Part shown: positions 36,186 through 46,384 of the stretch, one piece after another
Position numbering within the stretch: the stretch's first letter is position 1
How the letters are laid out: every line of letters starts with the position of its first letter
Origin: Apostichopus japonicus
Taxonomy: Eukaryota > Echinodermata > Holothuroidea > Aspidochirotida > Stichopodidae
Length of the DNA stretch: 64,000 nt
Reading direction: 5' to 3'
Assembly (NCBI RefSeq): GCF_037975245.1
Contig: NC_092565.1
Coordinates: 8,466,999-8,530,998, forward strand
Position numbers and translations under genes: made by a program
The notes under the pieces: model-generated
Database searches by the model: none
What the model was told of the DNA's origin: nothing
The model's input: only the letters and a program-made list of their open reading frames with translations

Positions 36186-39100
36186 CTATGGAACAATTGA
36201 AATATTTATGGGATTAGCTATATAGGCTAAGCTGTACACAGCATGTGTATAGCAGAAGTTGCTTTATGGGCAACCATATTAGGATTGAACCGTGGTGGTG
36301 GTGGGTGGGGGGGGGGGGGTACAAAATAAGAGAGACAGTTGTTCACGTGACTTTGATTGGTAGGGGTTAATTTGTTTAAACGACATTCATCAACCAAAAT
36401 CATTTTCAAAATGGTACTTTTGAATAGCAAGAAGAGGCACTTTTCAAAAAAAAATGCGTCATGTGATCTTTTATCATTTTAAGACTGAGGAGGCGATGAA
36501 AAGAGAGAGAGAGAAGGAGGAGGACGGGGGTGCTACGGGTGGGGGGGGGGCTTCTTTTGACCTTTGATCCATTCTACTCACACGTATTGAGAACTATCTT
36601 TCATTACATGAAACTCACTCGTTGTAACGTAACTGATCAGCCTGAGGGTCATATTTCTTCCCGCTAAAAAGGCAAAGATTGTACCTTAAACACATTTTAT
36701 GCTAAATTACTGTCCATTACTGTCCAACCCCCCCCCCCCTACCTTCCGGGTTATAAATTTGTGCCTTCTTCTTAATTACGGTGGTGGTGTCTCCCCGAGG
36801 TTCTCATGAGTACGGTGAGCTCGTTTCCAAAACACTTACCCTACAATTACTGACAATGTAACTGTTCTGAGTGATTCTGGATAAATCACACGGACATTCG
36901 TCCTGCATCTCCCGAAGCTGTGTGTAGAGAGAGAGAGAACATTGGTAAATATGATTAAAAACTAGTATGATGAAAAGAAAATATTAATTTGACAATTAAT
37001 CATTTGTATATAATACAAACCATATATCACACACAATTTTAGGGGCGTGATCATATATACGAAGCAACACGCGTCTTTGCTAACTCATGAACAATTGAAC
37101 TTGTCTCATCGTGAAATGAACTCATTTGAAATTACATTCCTCACTAGCCTCCTTGAATTACGTTACTTGAGTGAATCTGTTTAATCTGACATGAACAGAG
37201 GTATAAAAGGACATGCGATTTACATTTCGTACTACAAAACATGTTCATACTTGAATGCAAACCGTTTGTTTAGCTATTGTGTCGAGCCGACTTTTTCTTG
37301 TTTTTTTTTCCTGAAAAGTCGGTTTCCTACCATATATATGTCTTCATGTTTCCATCACTGTATTTGGATTAGATTAATTACTGTAATCTGTAACACCTAT
37401 CATTAGTAAACGCAATGACATGTAATAACACGTCTCATAAATACAATCTGCAGTATGGCTATTCGTTTAATCTATAATACCTCATTAGAATAACAATGAC
37501 ATGTAATAACACATCTCATAAATACAATCTGCAGTATGGCTATTCCTTTAATCAATAATACCTCATTAGTAATAACAATGACATGTAATAACACATCTCA
37601 TAAATACAATCTGCAGTATGGCTATTCCTTTAATCAATAATACCTCATTAGTAATAACAATGACATGTAATTACACATCTCATAAATACAATCTGCAGTA
37701 TCGCTATTCGTTTAATCTATAATACCTCATTAGTAATAACAATGACATGTAATAACACATCTCATAAATACAATCTGCAGTATGGCTATTCCTTTAATCA
37801 ATAATGCCTCATTAGTAATAACAATGACATGTAATTACACATCTCATAAATACAATCTGCAGTATCGCTATTCGTTTAATCTATAATACCTCATTAGAAT
37901 AACAATGAATTGTAATAACACGTCTCATTATTGCAATCTGTAGTATCGCTATTCCTTTAATCTGTAACACCTCATTATTAAACACAATGACGTGTTATAT
38001 AGCCTAACACTTCTCATAATTGCAATCTGCATATCGCTATTCGTTTAATTTATAATACCTCAACAGAATAACAATGACATGTAATAACACATATCATAAT
38101 TGCAATCTGTAGTATCGCAAATACTGTAATGTGTAATAACTCATTATTAATACCAATAACGCGGTTATTAACTGTGTTACATCTCATAATTGCAATCTGT
38201 AGTATTGCAAATACTGTAATGTGTAATACGTCATCATCAATAACAATGACATGTAATAACACATCTCAATTGCATTCTGTAGTATCGCTATTCCTTTAAT
38301 TTATAATATCTCATTAGAATAACAATGACATGTAATAACTTAAAACCATTAGGACGTGCCAAACAAAACTCAACAGGAAAATAAAAACAAGGACACATTG
38401 TCCTAAATGTCATTATAATGTGCTCTGTTGTTTAAGTAGAATTAGCATAATACACGCGGTTCAGTTCTTAACATATGACACACCGGATGGAGCAACATTT
38501 ATGTTTCCTAATTTTCAGCTGAATATCTTATAATGCAAACCGGAAATGGCTATGGAAACATTCACTGGATCTTTTCATGAACTATAACATGTAACAATTG
38601 TTGACTTATCGGACTAAGACGAAATCATTCATTATGTACTGCATTTGATTATTTCTGCTGATGTGACGATATGACAACTACACCTGGTTCCATTCAACTT
38701 ACCGGTCTGAATGCGGAACAAATCATCACTTTTTCCTTTAAGACATGATTATTGAAGTAATTCAAAATCTACAATATGTACACAAATACAATTTTTGTTT
38801 GTTTTGTTTAACAACTTAATAGGTAACAAACACTTACCGATAGTAAGAGCATGAATTTTATTTTGGTTCTTTCCATTACCCAATCATTTCTCTCTCCATC
38901 CCCCCCCCCCCCCTTCTCTCTCCACCCACCTCTCTCACCACCTCTTCCTCTCTCTCTCTCTCTCAAACTATTCTTGTAAATGTTAGAAACTGACGTAATA
39001 CTTACGCATCCCATAATGTTATCAAAAGTGGAATTGGTGGACCACACCAAAGACACAATATCAGAACCGTAATTCTCACGAATAAGTTGAAACCACTTCA

Positions 39101-42100
39101 GCAGAGATGGAAATTGACCAATGCGAGAAGCGATCATGACACCTGGAGTATCCTGATAAGAAAATAGAAATAGACAGACTTCGAGAGACAAGTTGGGGCT
39201 TAGGAAACAATTTTTGCACGCTTTATCCTACAAGCTATGAAAAAAAAACACTATTCTTATCTCATATTTTCCCAAGCCCCTTCATATTTATCTGGGTCTG
39301 CTAATTGACTCCGGCTTCAGTGGCTGTAATTCACTGTATCTCTATACCCTCCCCACGTCAACTCCACCCGCACCGCCCCCCCCCCCCCCCGATTCAGGTA
39401 TTACTCAGAAATCAATTCATAGTCTAGTAGTTTGTCATTATTTTGAAGGAACAACTTTTAACAACTTAAATGTTTTCCCATAAACACATTGAGGAATGTT
39501 TCGATCGTTAGATGACGAAAGCAAAATTGTCATCGGCTGAAATATATTTAAAAATAGTACTTAGTTACGAATCTCACCAACTCGTAGTTGTAACAATTCG
39601 TCGCAAGCCTTCGTTCACGGATATCGGTGGGTCGGGCCTGTAAGTGAACAATAATAGGAGCGATGCTATCAAATATCATGCTACTACAGCCTATTATTTA
39701 TTAAACGTGAAACTGAAATGGTTGTATTGTATGGAACGCGAAAAGGGCAACTTATTTCGTTGCTAAGTTTAACGTAAGTATATAGACAACGACGTAAGTT
39801 TAGACAACGGAATTTTAGACATCAACGTGAGTTTGAGCAACAGCATGGTAAAACAGTAGCAACAACTTTAGTTTAGACAGCAACAAACTTAGTTTAGACA
39901 ACGAATTATGGTTGCCCTTTTCGCGTTCCATAGTATTGAAAGACGCTTGTTTAACATACTCATTTTCTGACCGTATTTTACTTAATTAAGTCATACATCA
40001 TTGTGCCTAGAAAATATACATATAAATATTAACACGAAATCGTGGTCTGTAAATGGTTTCAAATCTGTATTCATTTATTCAGTGGTTCAGCAATCCACTG
40101 GGCACAATCGCGAAGGGCCTTTGAATCTTTAACCATTTTTTTTTTTCAAGTTTAGTACATATCCTTAAAATGTTGGACCCTTGGATGTGATTAAATCATA
40201 TAATGCCAATCTCCAATTAAGGATTTATATGATGTAATTAACAAATGGCTTCAATAGTCATCTATAATTAACAAATGGTTTCATTCTTCACTCTCTAATA
40301 AACAAATGTTTTCATTAGCCACTCTCTAATTAACAAATGGTGTCATTAGTCACTCTCTAATAAACAAATGTTATCATTAGTCGCTCTCTAATTAACAAAT
40401 AGTGTCATTAGTCACTCTGTAAATAACAAATGGTTTCATTAGTCACTCTCTAAGTAACAAATAGTTTCATTAGTCACTCTCTAATTAACAAATGGTTTCA
40501 TTAGTCACTCTGTAATTAAGCAAAGGTTTCATTTAGTCACTCTCTAATAAACAGATGGTGTCATTTTTCACTCTCTAATTAACAGATGGTGTCATTAGTC
40601 ACTCTCTAAATAACAAATGGTTTCATTAGTCACTCTCTAATTAACAAATGGTTTCAATTTCAGTCTCTAATAAACAAATGGTGTCATTAGTCACTCTCTA
40701 ATAAAAAATGATTTCATTCTTCACTCTCTAATAAACAGATGGTGTCATTAGTCACTCTCTAATTAAGCAAAGGTTTCATTTAGTCACTCTCTAATAAACA
40801 GATGGTGTCATTATTCACTCTCTAAATAACAAATGGTGTCATTAGTCACTCTCTAAATAACAAATGGTTTCATTAGTCACTCTCTAATAAACAAATGGTT
40901 TCATTAGTCACTCTGTAATTAAGCAAAGGTTTCATTTAGTCACTCTCTAATAAACAGATGGTGTCATTAGTCACTCTCTAAATAACAAATGGTGTCATTA
41001 GTCACTCTCTAAATAACAAATGGTTTCATTAATCACTCTCTAATAAACAAATGGTGTCATTATTCACTCTCTAATTAAGCAAAGGTTTCATTTAGTCACT
41101 CTCTAATAAACAGATGGTGTCATTAGTCACTCTCTAATTAACAAATGGTTTCATTAGTCACTCTCTAAATAACAAATGGTTTCATTAGTCACTCTCTAAT
41201 AAACAAATGGTTTCATTAGTCACTCTGTAATTAAGCAAAGGTTTCATTTAGTCACTCTCTAAATAACAAATGGTTTCATTAGTCACTCTCTAAATAACAA
41301 ATGGTGTCATTAGTCACTCTCTAAATAACAAATGGTTTCATTAATCACTCTCTAATAAACAAATGGTGTCATTATTCACTCTCTAATTAAGCAAAGGTTT
41401 CATTTAGTCACTCTCTAATAAACAGATGGTGTCATTAGTCACTCTCTAATTAACAAATGGTTTCATTAGTCACTCTCTAAATAACAAATGGTTTCATTAG
41501 TCACTCTCTAATAAACAAATGGTTTCATTAGTCACTCTGTAATTAAGCAAAGGTTTCATTTAGTCACTCTCTAAATAACAAATGGTTTCATTAGCCACTC
41601 TCTAATAAACAGATGGTGTCATTAGTCACTCTCTAAATAACAAATGGTTTCATTAGTCACTCTCTAAATAACAAATGGTTTCATTAGTCACTCTCTAAAT
41701 AAAAAATGGTTTCATTAGTCACTCTCTAATAAACAAATGGTGTCATTATTCACTCTCTTATTAAGCAAAGGTTTCATTTAGTCACTCTCTAATAAACAGA
41801 TGGTGTCATTAGTCACTCTCTAATTAACAAATGGTTTCATTAGTCACTCTCTAAATAACAAATGGTTTCATTAGTCACTCTCTAATTAAGCAAAGGTTTC
41901 AGTAGTCACTCTCTAAATAAGAAATGGTTTCATTAGTCACTCTCTAATAAACAAATGGTGTCATTATTCACTCTCTAATTAAGCAAAGGTTTCATTTAGT
42001 CACTCTCTAATAAACAGATGGTGTCATTAGTCACTCTCTAATTAACAGATGGTGTCATTAGTCACTCTCTAAATAACAAATGGTTTCATTAGTCACTCTC

Positions 42101-43206
42101 TAATTAAGCAAAGGTTTCATTAGTCACTCTCTAAATAAGAAATGGTTTCATTAGTCACTCTCTAATAAACAGATGGTTTCATTAGTCACTCTCTAATAAA
42201 CATATGGTGTCATTAGCCACTCTTTAATTAACAAATTGTTTTATTAGTCACTCTCTAATTAACAAATGGTTTAATTAGTCGCTCTCTAATTAACGTATGG
42301 TTTCATTAGTCACTCCCTAATTAACAAATGATGTCATGAGTCACTCTCTTATTAACAAATGGTTTCAATTTCAGTCTCTAATAAACAAATGGTGTCATTA
42401 GTCGCTCCCTAATTAACAAATGGTGTCATTAGTCATTCCCTAATTAACAAATGGTGTCATTAGTCACTCCCTAATTAACAAATGGTGTCATTAGTCAGTC
42501 ACCAGGTTCTTTTGTGAGAGAAGTTACGAGAACGTGTCTCATTTTTAACAAATAAAAGGCCAAAAAGAACAATTATTTAAACACACAAATTCGAAAAAAA
42601 GTTACATAAATATATTTTGCGTCCCTCTTTATATTACCTTTCTAACAAACATCCATTCAGTTTGCCAGTTTATACATTAATTCATTCTGTAATTTACAAA
42701 TTAATGAATTCTGTTTATGTCTATAGTGCTTTTTAAAGTAACAATTTTTGTTTTAAATCTGCACTCTGCAGAAAGCAAGCTGGCAAGCAAATTATGAAGT
42801 GATAACTTACAATGTTGTCTCTGAGTTCCTGCACAGCGTCCGTAAACCCGATCCCATCCGAACATGCTTCGGGCATGTAACATACGTTTCTCTCCGTGCG
42901 TTTGTAGTTATAACCCCTCTCGTCCTCCATTGCTTTCGACCAGTTCTCATCCATGTATTTGTTGTAGATAGCGTGAGTTCGCTGCGGGTGTTCATTGATC
43001 AATCCCTTATCGGTTGGAAGTTTTTCTGCTGCCAACTTCATGTTGTTGCCCGCTACTTTGGACGCCAACATCCATCGAACGCCATCGCTGCTGCTAGGCT
43101 TCCAGAACACTTTTTGAGTAAAGACCCCGCCAACATGCAGGATACAGAACACGTACAGAGCAACTCGAGTAATGCCGGCTCGTTTCATTGTAGCCTGCGG
43201 TATCAT
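36030..43206 (-). CDS. gene B: unrecognised secreted protein, four exons, 258 residues
   Basis: Join of complement 42811-43206, 39006-39152, 36840-36917 and 36030-36185: 777 nt, all three introns phase 0 with clean sites (three GTAAGT donors). An in-frame TAA lies 22-24 bases upstream of the first ATG; a second Met (residue 7) precedes KRAGITRVALYVFCILHVGG, a signal peptide probably cleaved near VFTQ. The mature part has seven Cys (NVCYMPEACS, IMGC, DECPCD, SNCR, PLCS) and sequons NST and NSS. Hydrophobic, probably helical stretches lie in exon 2 (FPSLLKWFQLI) and exon 4 (LDEFIFILDSIDYYI). No transmembrane segment follows the signal. I do not recognise the family. It is the downstream neighbour of gene A, which has the same architecture. 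A cytokine-like role is a hypothesis only. Confidence 0.75.
36186..36839 (-). other. gene B intron 3
   Basis: Phase 0, 654 bp. Contains G-runs near 36304-36320 and 36541-36550, a GAGA tract near 36500 and a C-run near 36728. No repeat array. Confidence 0.7.
36840..36917 (-). CDS. gene B exon 3
   Basis: 78 nt, 26 codons, phase 0. The acceptor follows ctctctctctacacacag and the donor is AGG|GTAAGT. Encodes LREMQDECPCDLSRITQNSY and on to SNCR: three Cys in 26 residues. Confidence 0.78.
36918..39005 (-). other. gene B intron 2
   Basis: Phase 0, 2.1 kb. Includes the ~82-bp array at 37390-38345 and CT-rich text near 38890-38965. A donor-like site at 38829-38835 has no good acceptor, so I do not call an exon there. 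Confidence 0.7.
37390..38345. repeat. ~82-bp tandem array, about 11 copies
   Basis: Phrases aataacaatgacatgtaata, acacatctcataaatacaat and ctgcagtatggctattc recur about every 82-84 bp. Two unit classes (tatggctattcc and tatcgctattcg) alternate in part; the left edge toward 38345 (in gene direction) is more diverged. Confidence 0.88.
39006..39152 (-). CDS. gene B exon 2
   Basis: 147 nt, 49 codons, phase 0 both ends. Acceptor tttcttatcag, donor TGC|GTAAGT. Encodes DTPGVMIASRIGQFPSLLKW and on through one sequon (NST) to IMGC. Confidence 0.78.
39730..39932. mobile_element. 203-bp MITE with perfect 22-bp terminal inverted repeats
   Basis: The left end TATGGAACGCGAAAAGGGCA (plus AC) is the exact reverse complement of the right end at 39911-39932. 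The flanks carry an exact direct repeat gtattg (39724-39729 and 39933-39938). The interior is a degenerate series of GACAACG / GTTTAGACA words. No coding capacity; superfamily not identified. Confidence 0.88.
40238..42500. repeat. 31-bp satellite, about 73 copies, with ~155-bp higher-order period
   Basis: The monomer reads ctctaataaacaaatggttt plus cattagtcact. A variant monomer (attaagcaaagg) recurs near 40763, 40917, 41072, 41228, 41382 and 41540, so five monomers form a ~155-bp higher-order unit in the central part. Ends are more diverged and lack the higher order. Confidence 0.93.
42811..43206 (-). CDS. gene B exon 1 with start codon and signal peptide
   Basis: 396 nt, 132 codons; donor ATT|GTAAGT, phase 0. 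The start is the first ATG after an in-frame TAA. Encodes the signal peptide, a charged region and the two-Cys segment NVCYMPEACSDGIGF. Confidence 0.78.
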
Positions 43207-43280
43207 GATGTATCGATCGCTCTTATTTTACAGTCTGCTATCTCAAAATTAAAACTATACCATTTAAAAGGATGAAAATC

Positions 43281-43289
43281 GTTTATATA
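43281..43289 (-). promoter_or_regulatory. candidate TATA box of gene B
   Basis: TATATAAAC on the minus strand, about 75 bp upstream of the gene B ATG. Transcription starting ~30 bp downstream would leave a short 5' UTR of about 45 nt. Position and sequence fit, but AT-rich DNA gives many such matches. Confidence 0.35.
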
Positions 43290-46200
43290 ATGTCAGACAA
43301 TTTCGTGAAATATTACCGTCAGCAAACCTGTGTATACCTGGAGCATGTTCTCTCATGAATATATCATGAAGCTTAATATTGGAGAATGATGTTATCTCAC
43401 AATTCTGTTAGTCGAATAACTTGCATTGAGTCTTTGACTAGAGGCAAAATCAGTAGATCAACCGAAAGCGACAAATGATATCCGGATCGATAATATTAAA
43501 TATTGATATCGTTCCGTTAGTTTTAAAAACAAAAAAGTTAAAAAGAGGCTTCAGTAATGTTCCGACAAATAAAGAATGACGCAAATGAAATAAAACTTTA
43601 ATATCCCAAACCACGTAGATGACCTCTGTGTAAAAGCAATGCTAGGCGATTGGTCGCTTAATATCCATAAAGTATATGCTAATTGATCTTACAATTTGCA
43701 TATCTCCTATTGTTGCCTAACCGATCATCTCAAAATGTCATCAAATCAAATGTGAAAACGATGTTAACTTACTCTGAGAATAACAAGACAGAGAGGTATA
43801 ATAGTGAAGTCAAATTAATAACACTCGACTATTCATCAGATATAAATACAGGAATATCGATATTCTGCAAAGGAATTAAGTAGATTCTCCAAATTAACGA
43901 TCTTAATTGTTTTTAGAGAAGGGTCAGAGAAGTCACTGTTGTTATAAACAATGAACAAACAAAAGAAATCTTTCTATTACATAAATACCAGGCTCAGCTT
44001 GTCAGAGAGACTGACGTCTAAACAGCTTTGATTTGAAGTATTAATATGTTTTTCCTACTCGGAGGTCACAACAATAGTCATAAGAATTTTCGTCAAAATG
44101 TCGAATTTTGTTCAACAGCCTATATGCCTCCCATGCACGCCCTGCTCCTCTCTACCTTACTCAAAATATTAAACTACAACAAATTCTTTCCGGCGTTCTT
44201 GCTTTTACCAAATAAACGGACACCTGGGTCAGACTGACGAACAAATAAAAGGAGCGAGAAGGTCCCTCTCACCAAGCCCCCCCCATCCCTCCCAACCCTT
44301 AAAACAATCAACTTTCCTTCTTCAGGTACAGGGCGGGATATTCGACTGATTCTGATCTCATTCTCTGCTAGAATAGCTTTAACTTGTTTTACTGTATAGT
44401 CAAGATTGGCAATAGCATAGTCGAGAAATTAACCGTAGTCGACAACAAGTCATAGGATTATATCAATGCACCCCAGTCAAGGCAGGCATCCCCTTTTTTG
44501 GCAATACGAAAGTCTAATACGGCCTTACGTGAAGCTAACTTCAAACCTGGAACAACGTATAGTTAAAGTTTTTGTGATCGGAGGAGGATATAGTGTTTAT
44601 TTGACATCATAATGTAAATCCCGAGGCTCTACAGACAAAAAGAAACTATGGATACATATGATTAGTTCATGTTCCTAATTCGTCAGATTATTCACAATAA
44701 TGATAAGTATTAGGAGGAACAGTTGAAAATGTTCCTCTCACTATGAACACGGAACCTTATTTACCATCACAGAGATTGTTTAACTCACAAACAGTATAGA
44801 ATAGGATCGATTTGGTTAAAGAATTCGATAAACATTTCAGTGTTTTTTTTTGTAGAACGGTCAAAGAGATGCATCAATCAGTACTAGTTAGCAAGTTACT
44901 GATTGGTTTGATATGTTCGCTAAGGAGAGAGAATATGAAGTGAGGTCGGTGCTCATGATGTAGGGGAAGGAGGGAATACGGGGTCGGTTTGGAAGGCGGG
45001 GTTAGGGTAGTAGAGGTTACAAGGGACGGGAATAGGGGGAAGGGGGAGGCGGAGTAGGAGAGAAGGTTGGGAGACGCAAAGAGGGGTGAGCAAGGTGAAC
45101 ACGCTATAAATAAAACACATTTCATTCATTTAATTGAAACAAGTGCTCAAGGAGTAGTTATATTATGCTCTCTTCTGATAATATATAACTCATTATATTT
45201 GCTATATTTAAATTGATATATTTTTTAAATCACATGAAGGATTTTGAAAGAAGAAAATGCGAACTAAACAATACACATGCCATGTAGCAATAAATTGAAG
45301 ATTGAAATTGATGTTTTAATAAATAAATGAATATTGATATTTGATCATGTTTTTGCAATGATTAGTTTCTGACAGACAACTTGCTTGTCAATTACAATTT
45401 TATTAATTTATAAATAATTTTGGTTATGAAATCAAATTAATTTGCTTAAGCTCGAGTGATTCGAGTACCGATAAAATAACACCCCGCGACATAGTTACTT
45501 ATATGAACATAGTTATATGCATGCTATAACTAGGCCTAAATAATAATGAAGGTTTCTTTTTAAAAAGCATTGAACTACCGTATCATGTGGTAGAAGATGG
45601 ACTCATACGTCACTCCACGCTAGCCCACAACTTCAACACATATTTAGATCAATTTAGATAAATATGCCATTTCGGAATGCACAGAGGATATAATCGTTAA
45701 CTAGAATTGCATTTGCCAGCAAATACGCAGTATTGTAGTGGGCGTGGAGTGCTTGCAGTATATTAGGAAGAACTTTTAGGTTGTTCATGGCGGTTAGTTC
45801 CGTGCAGGACAACAAACTAGGGAGTATAGTCGTATTGTATTGTAGGTAACGACAAAGTGAGGCCGCTTGTGAGCGCCGTGACAGGCAGGCTCAGAATAAG
45901 TTGGCTACGCAGCTAGCCTCTGAAATTGCAAATATACAGATACTATATGAAACTTTTAAGTTTCAACGAGCAGTCATGTAGGTATCGTTCACTTGACCAC
46001 GAATGCCAATATTGTAGCGCGCACGCGCACTACAATAAATATGTTAGCTTTCTTCGCAACCAGTCTTCCGCAGATGACTCAACTTGAATACCACGTTGTA
46101 TTAATATCATATACCAGTATCGACACCACAATGATCACTACAACGGCATTACTATACATACACCTGACTCAAATCGAGTTAGAACAGACGCCATTGTTGA

Positions 46201-46297
46201 TTCAGGTATATAAATAAATGAGGTATATAAATAAAGCCTATACCGGTACATGATTTTAAATCTTTAAAGTTCATGAACCATCTTTTACCAACATTTC
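43290..46297. other. intergenic region between genes A and B
   Basis: 3.0 kb without a recognised coding exon. Contains C-runs near 44278, a G-rich tract near 44955-45060, AT-rich text at 45190-45430, a short inverted repeat (cactccacgc near 45611, gcgtggagtg near 45743) and an NRF1-like near-palindrome at 46011-46036. Confidence 0.5.
46011..46036. promoter_or_regulatory. GC-rich near-palindrome with NRF1-type site
   Basis: The stretch is an imperfect palindrome (ATTGTAG arms facing CTACAAT) with the core CGCGCACGCGCA at 46018-46029, which fits the NRF1 consensus YGCGCANGCGCR. It stands alone in AT-rich DNA about 270 bp beyond the gene A stop and 2.8 kb upstream of gene B. Function unknown. 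Confidence 0.35.
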
Positions 46298-46384
46298 TCA
46301 GTCACGGGCAACTAACTTACACTCATTGAATAGTTGAAGCAGATGATTATTCATAGAAGAGAAATTAGTAACGTTATCTAAAAC
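46298..46384 (-). CDS. gene A exon 6 with stop
   Basis: Excellent acceptor (attctttcttgttgcag); only phase 0 is open. 28 codons with two sequons (NVT, NFS), ending LFNECKLVARD and TGA at 46298-46300. A GTAAGT at 46315-46320 could alternatively splice this exon on in phase 1. Confidence 0.6.
   Translation of the reverse strand, partial: VLDNVTNFSSMNNHLLQLFNECKLVARD

Larger units (their letters stand above)
39153..42810 (-). other. gene B intron 1
   Basis: Phase 0, 3.7 kb. Holds a 203-bp MITE (39730-39932) and the 2.3 kb 31-bp satellite (40238-42500). The rest is AT-rich without recognised features; a C-run lies near 39376-39390. Confidence 0.75.

Noticed and set aside
38808-38865. Extra gene B exon ending at the donor near 38835
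   Set aside because: No acceptor with a pyrimidine tract upstream on the minus strand, and exons 2 and 3 already join in phase 0.
40238-42500. CRISPR-like array of short repeats
   Set aside because: Units are directly adjacent with no unique spacers and the DNA is eukaryotic; it is a satellite.
42799-43275. 158-residue plus-strand open frame
   Set aside because: It is the antisense shadow of gene B exon 1, which has a signal peptide, splice donor and matching downstream exons.
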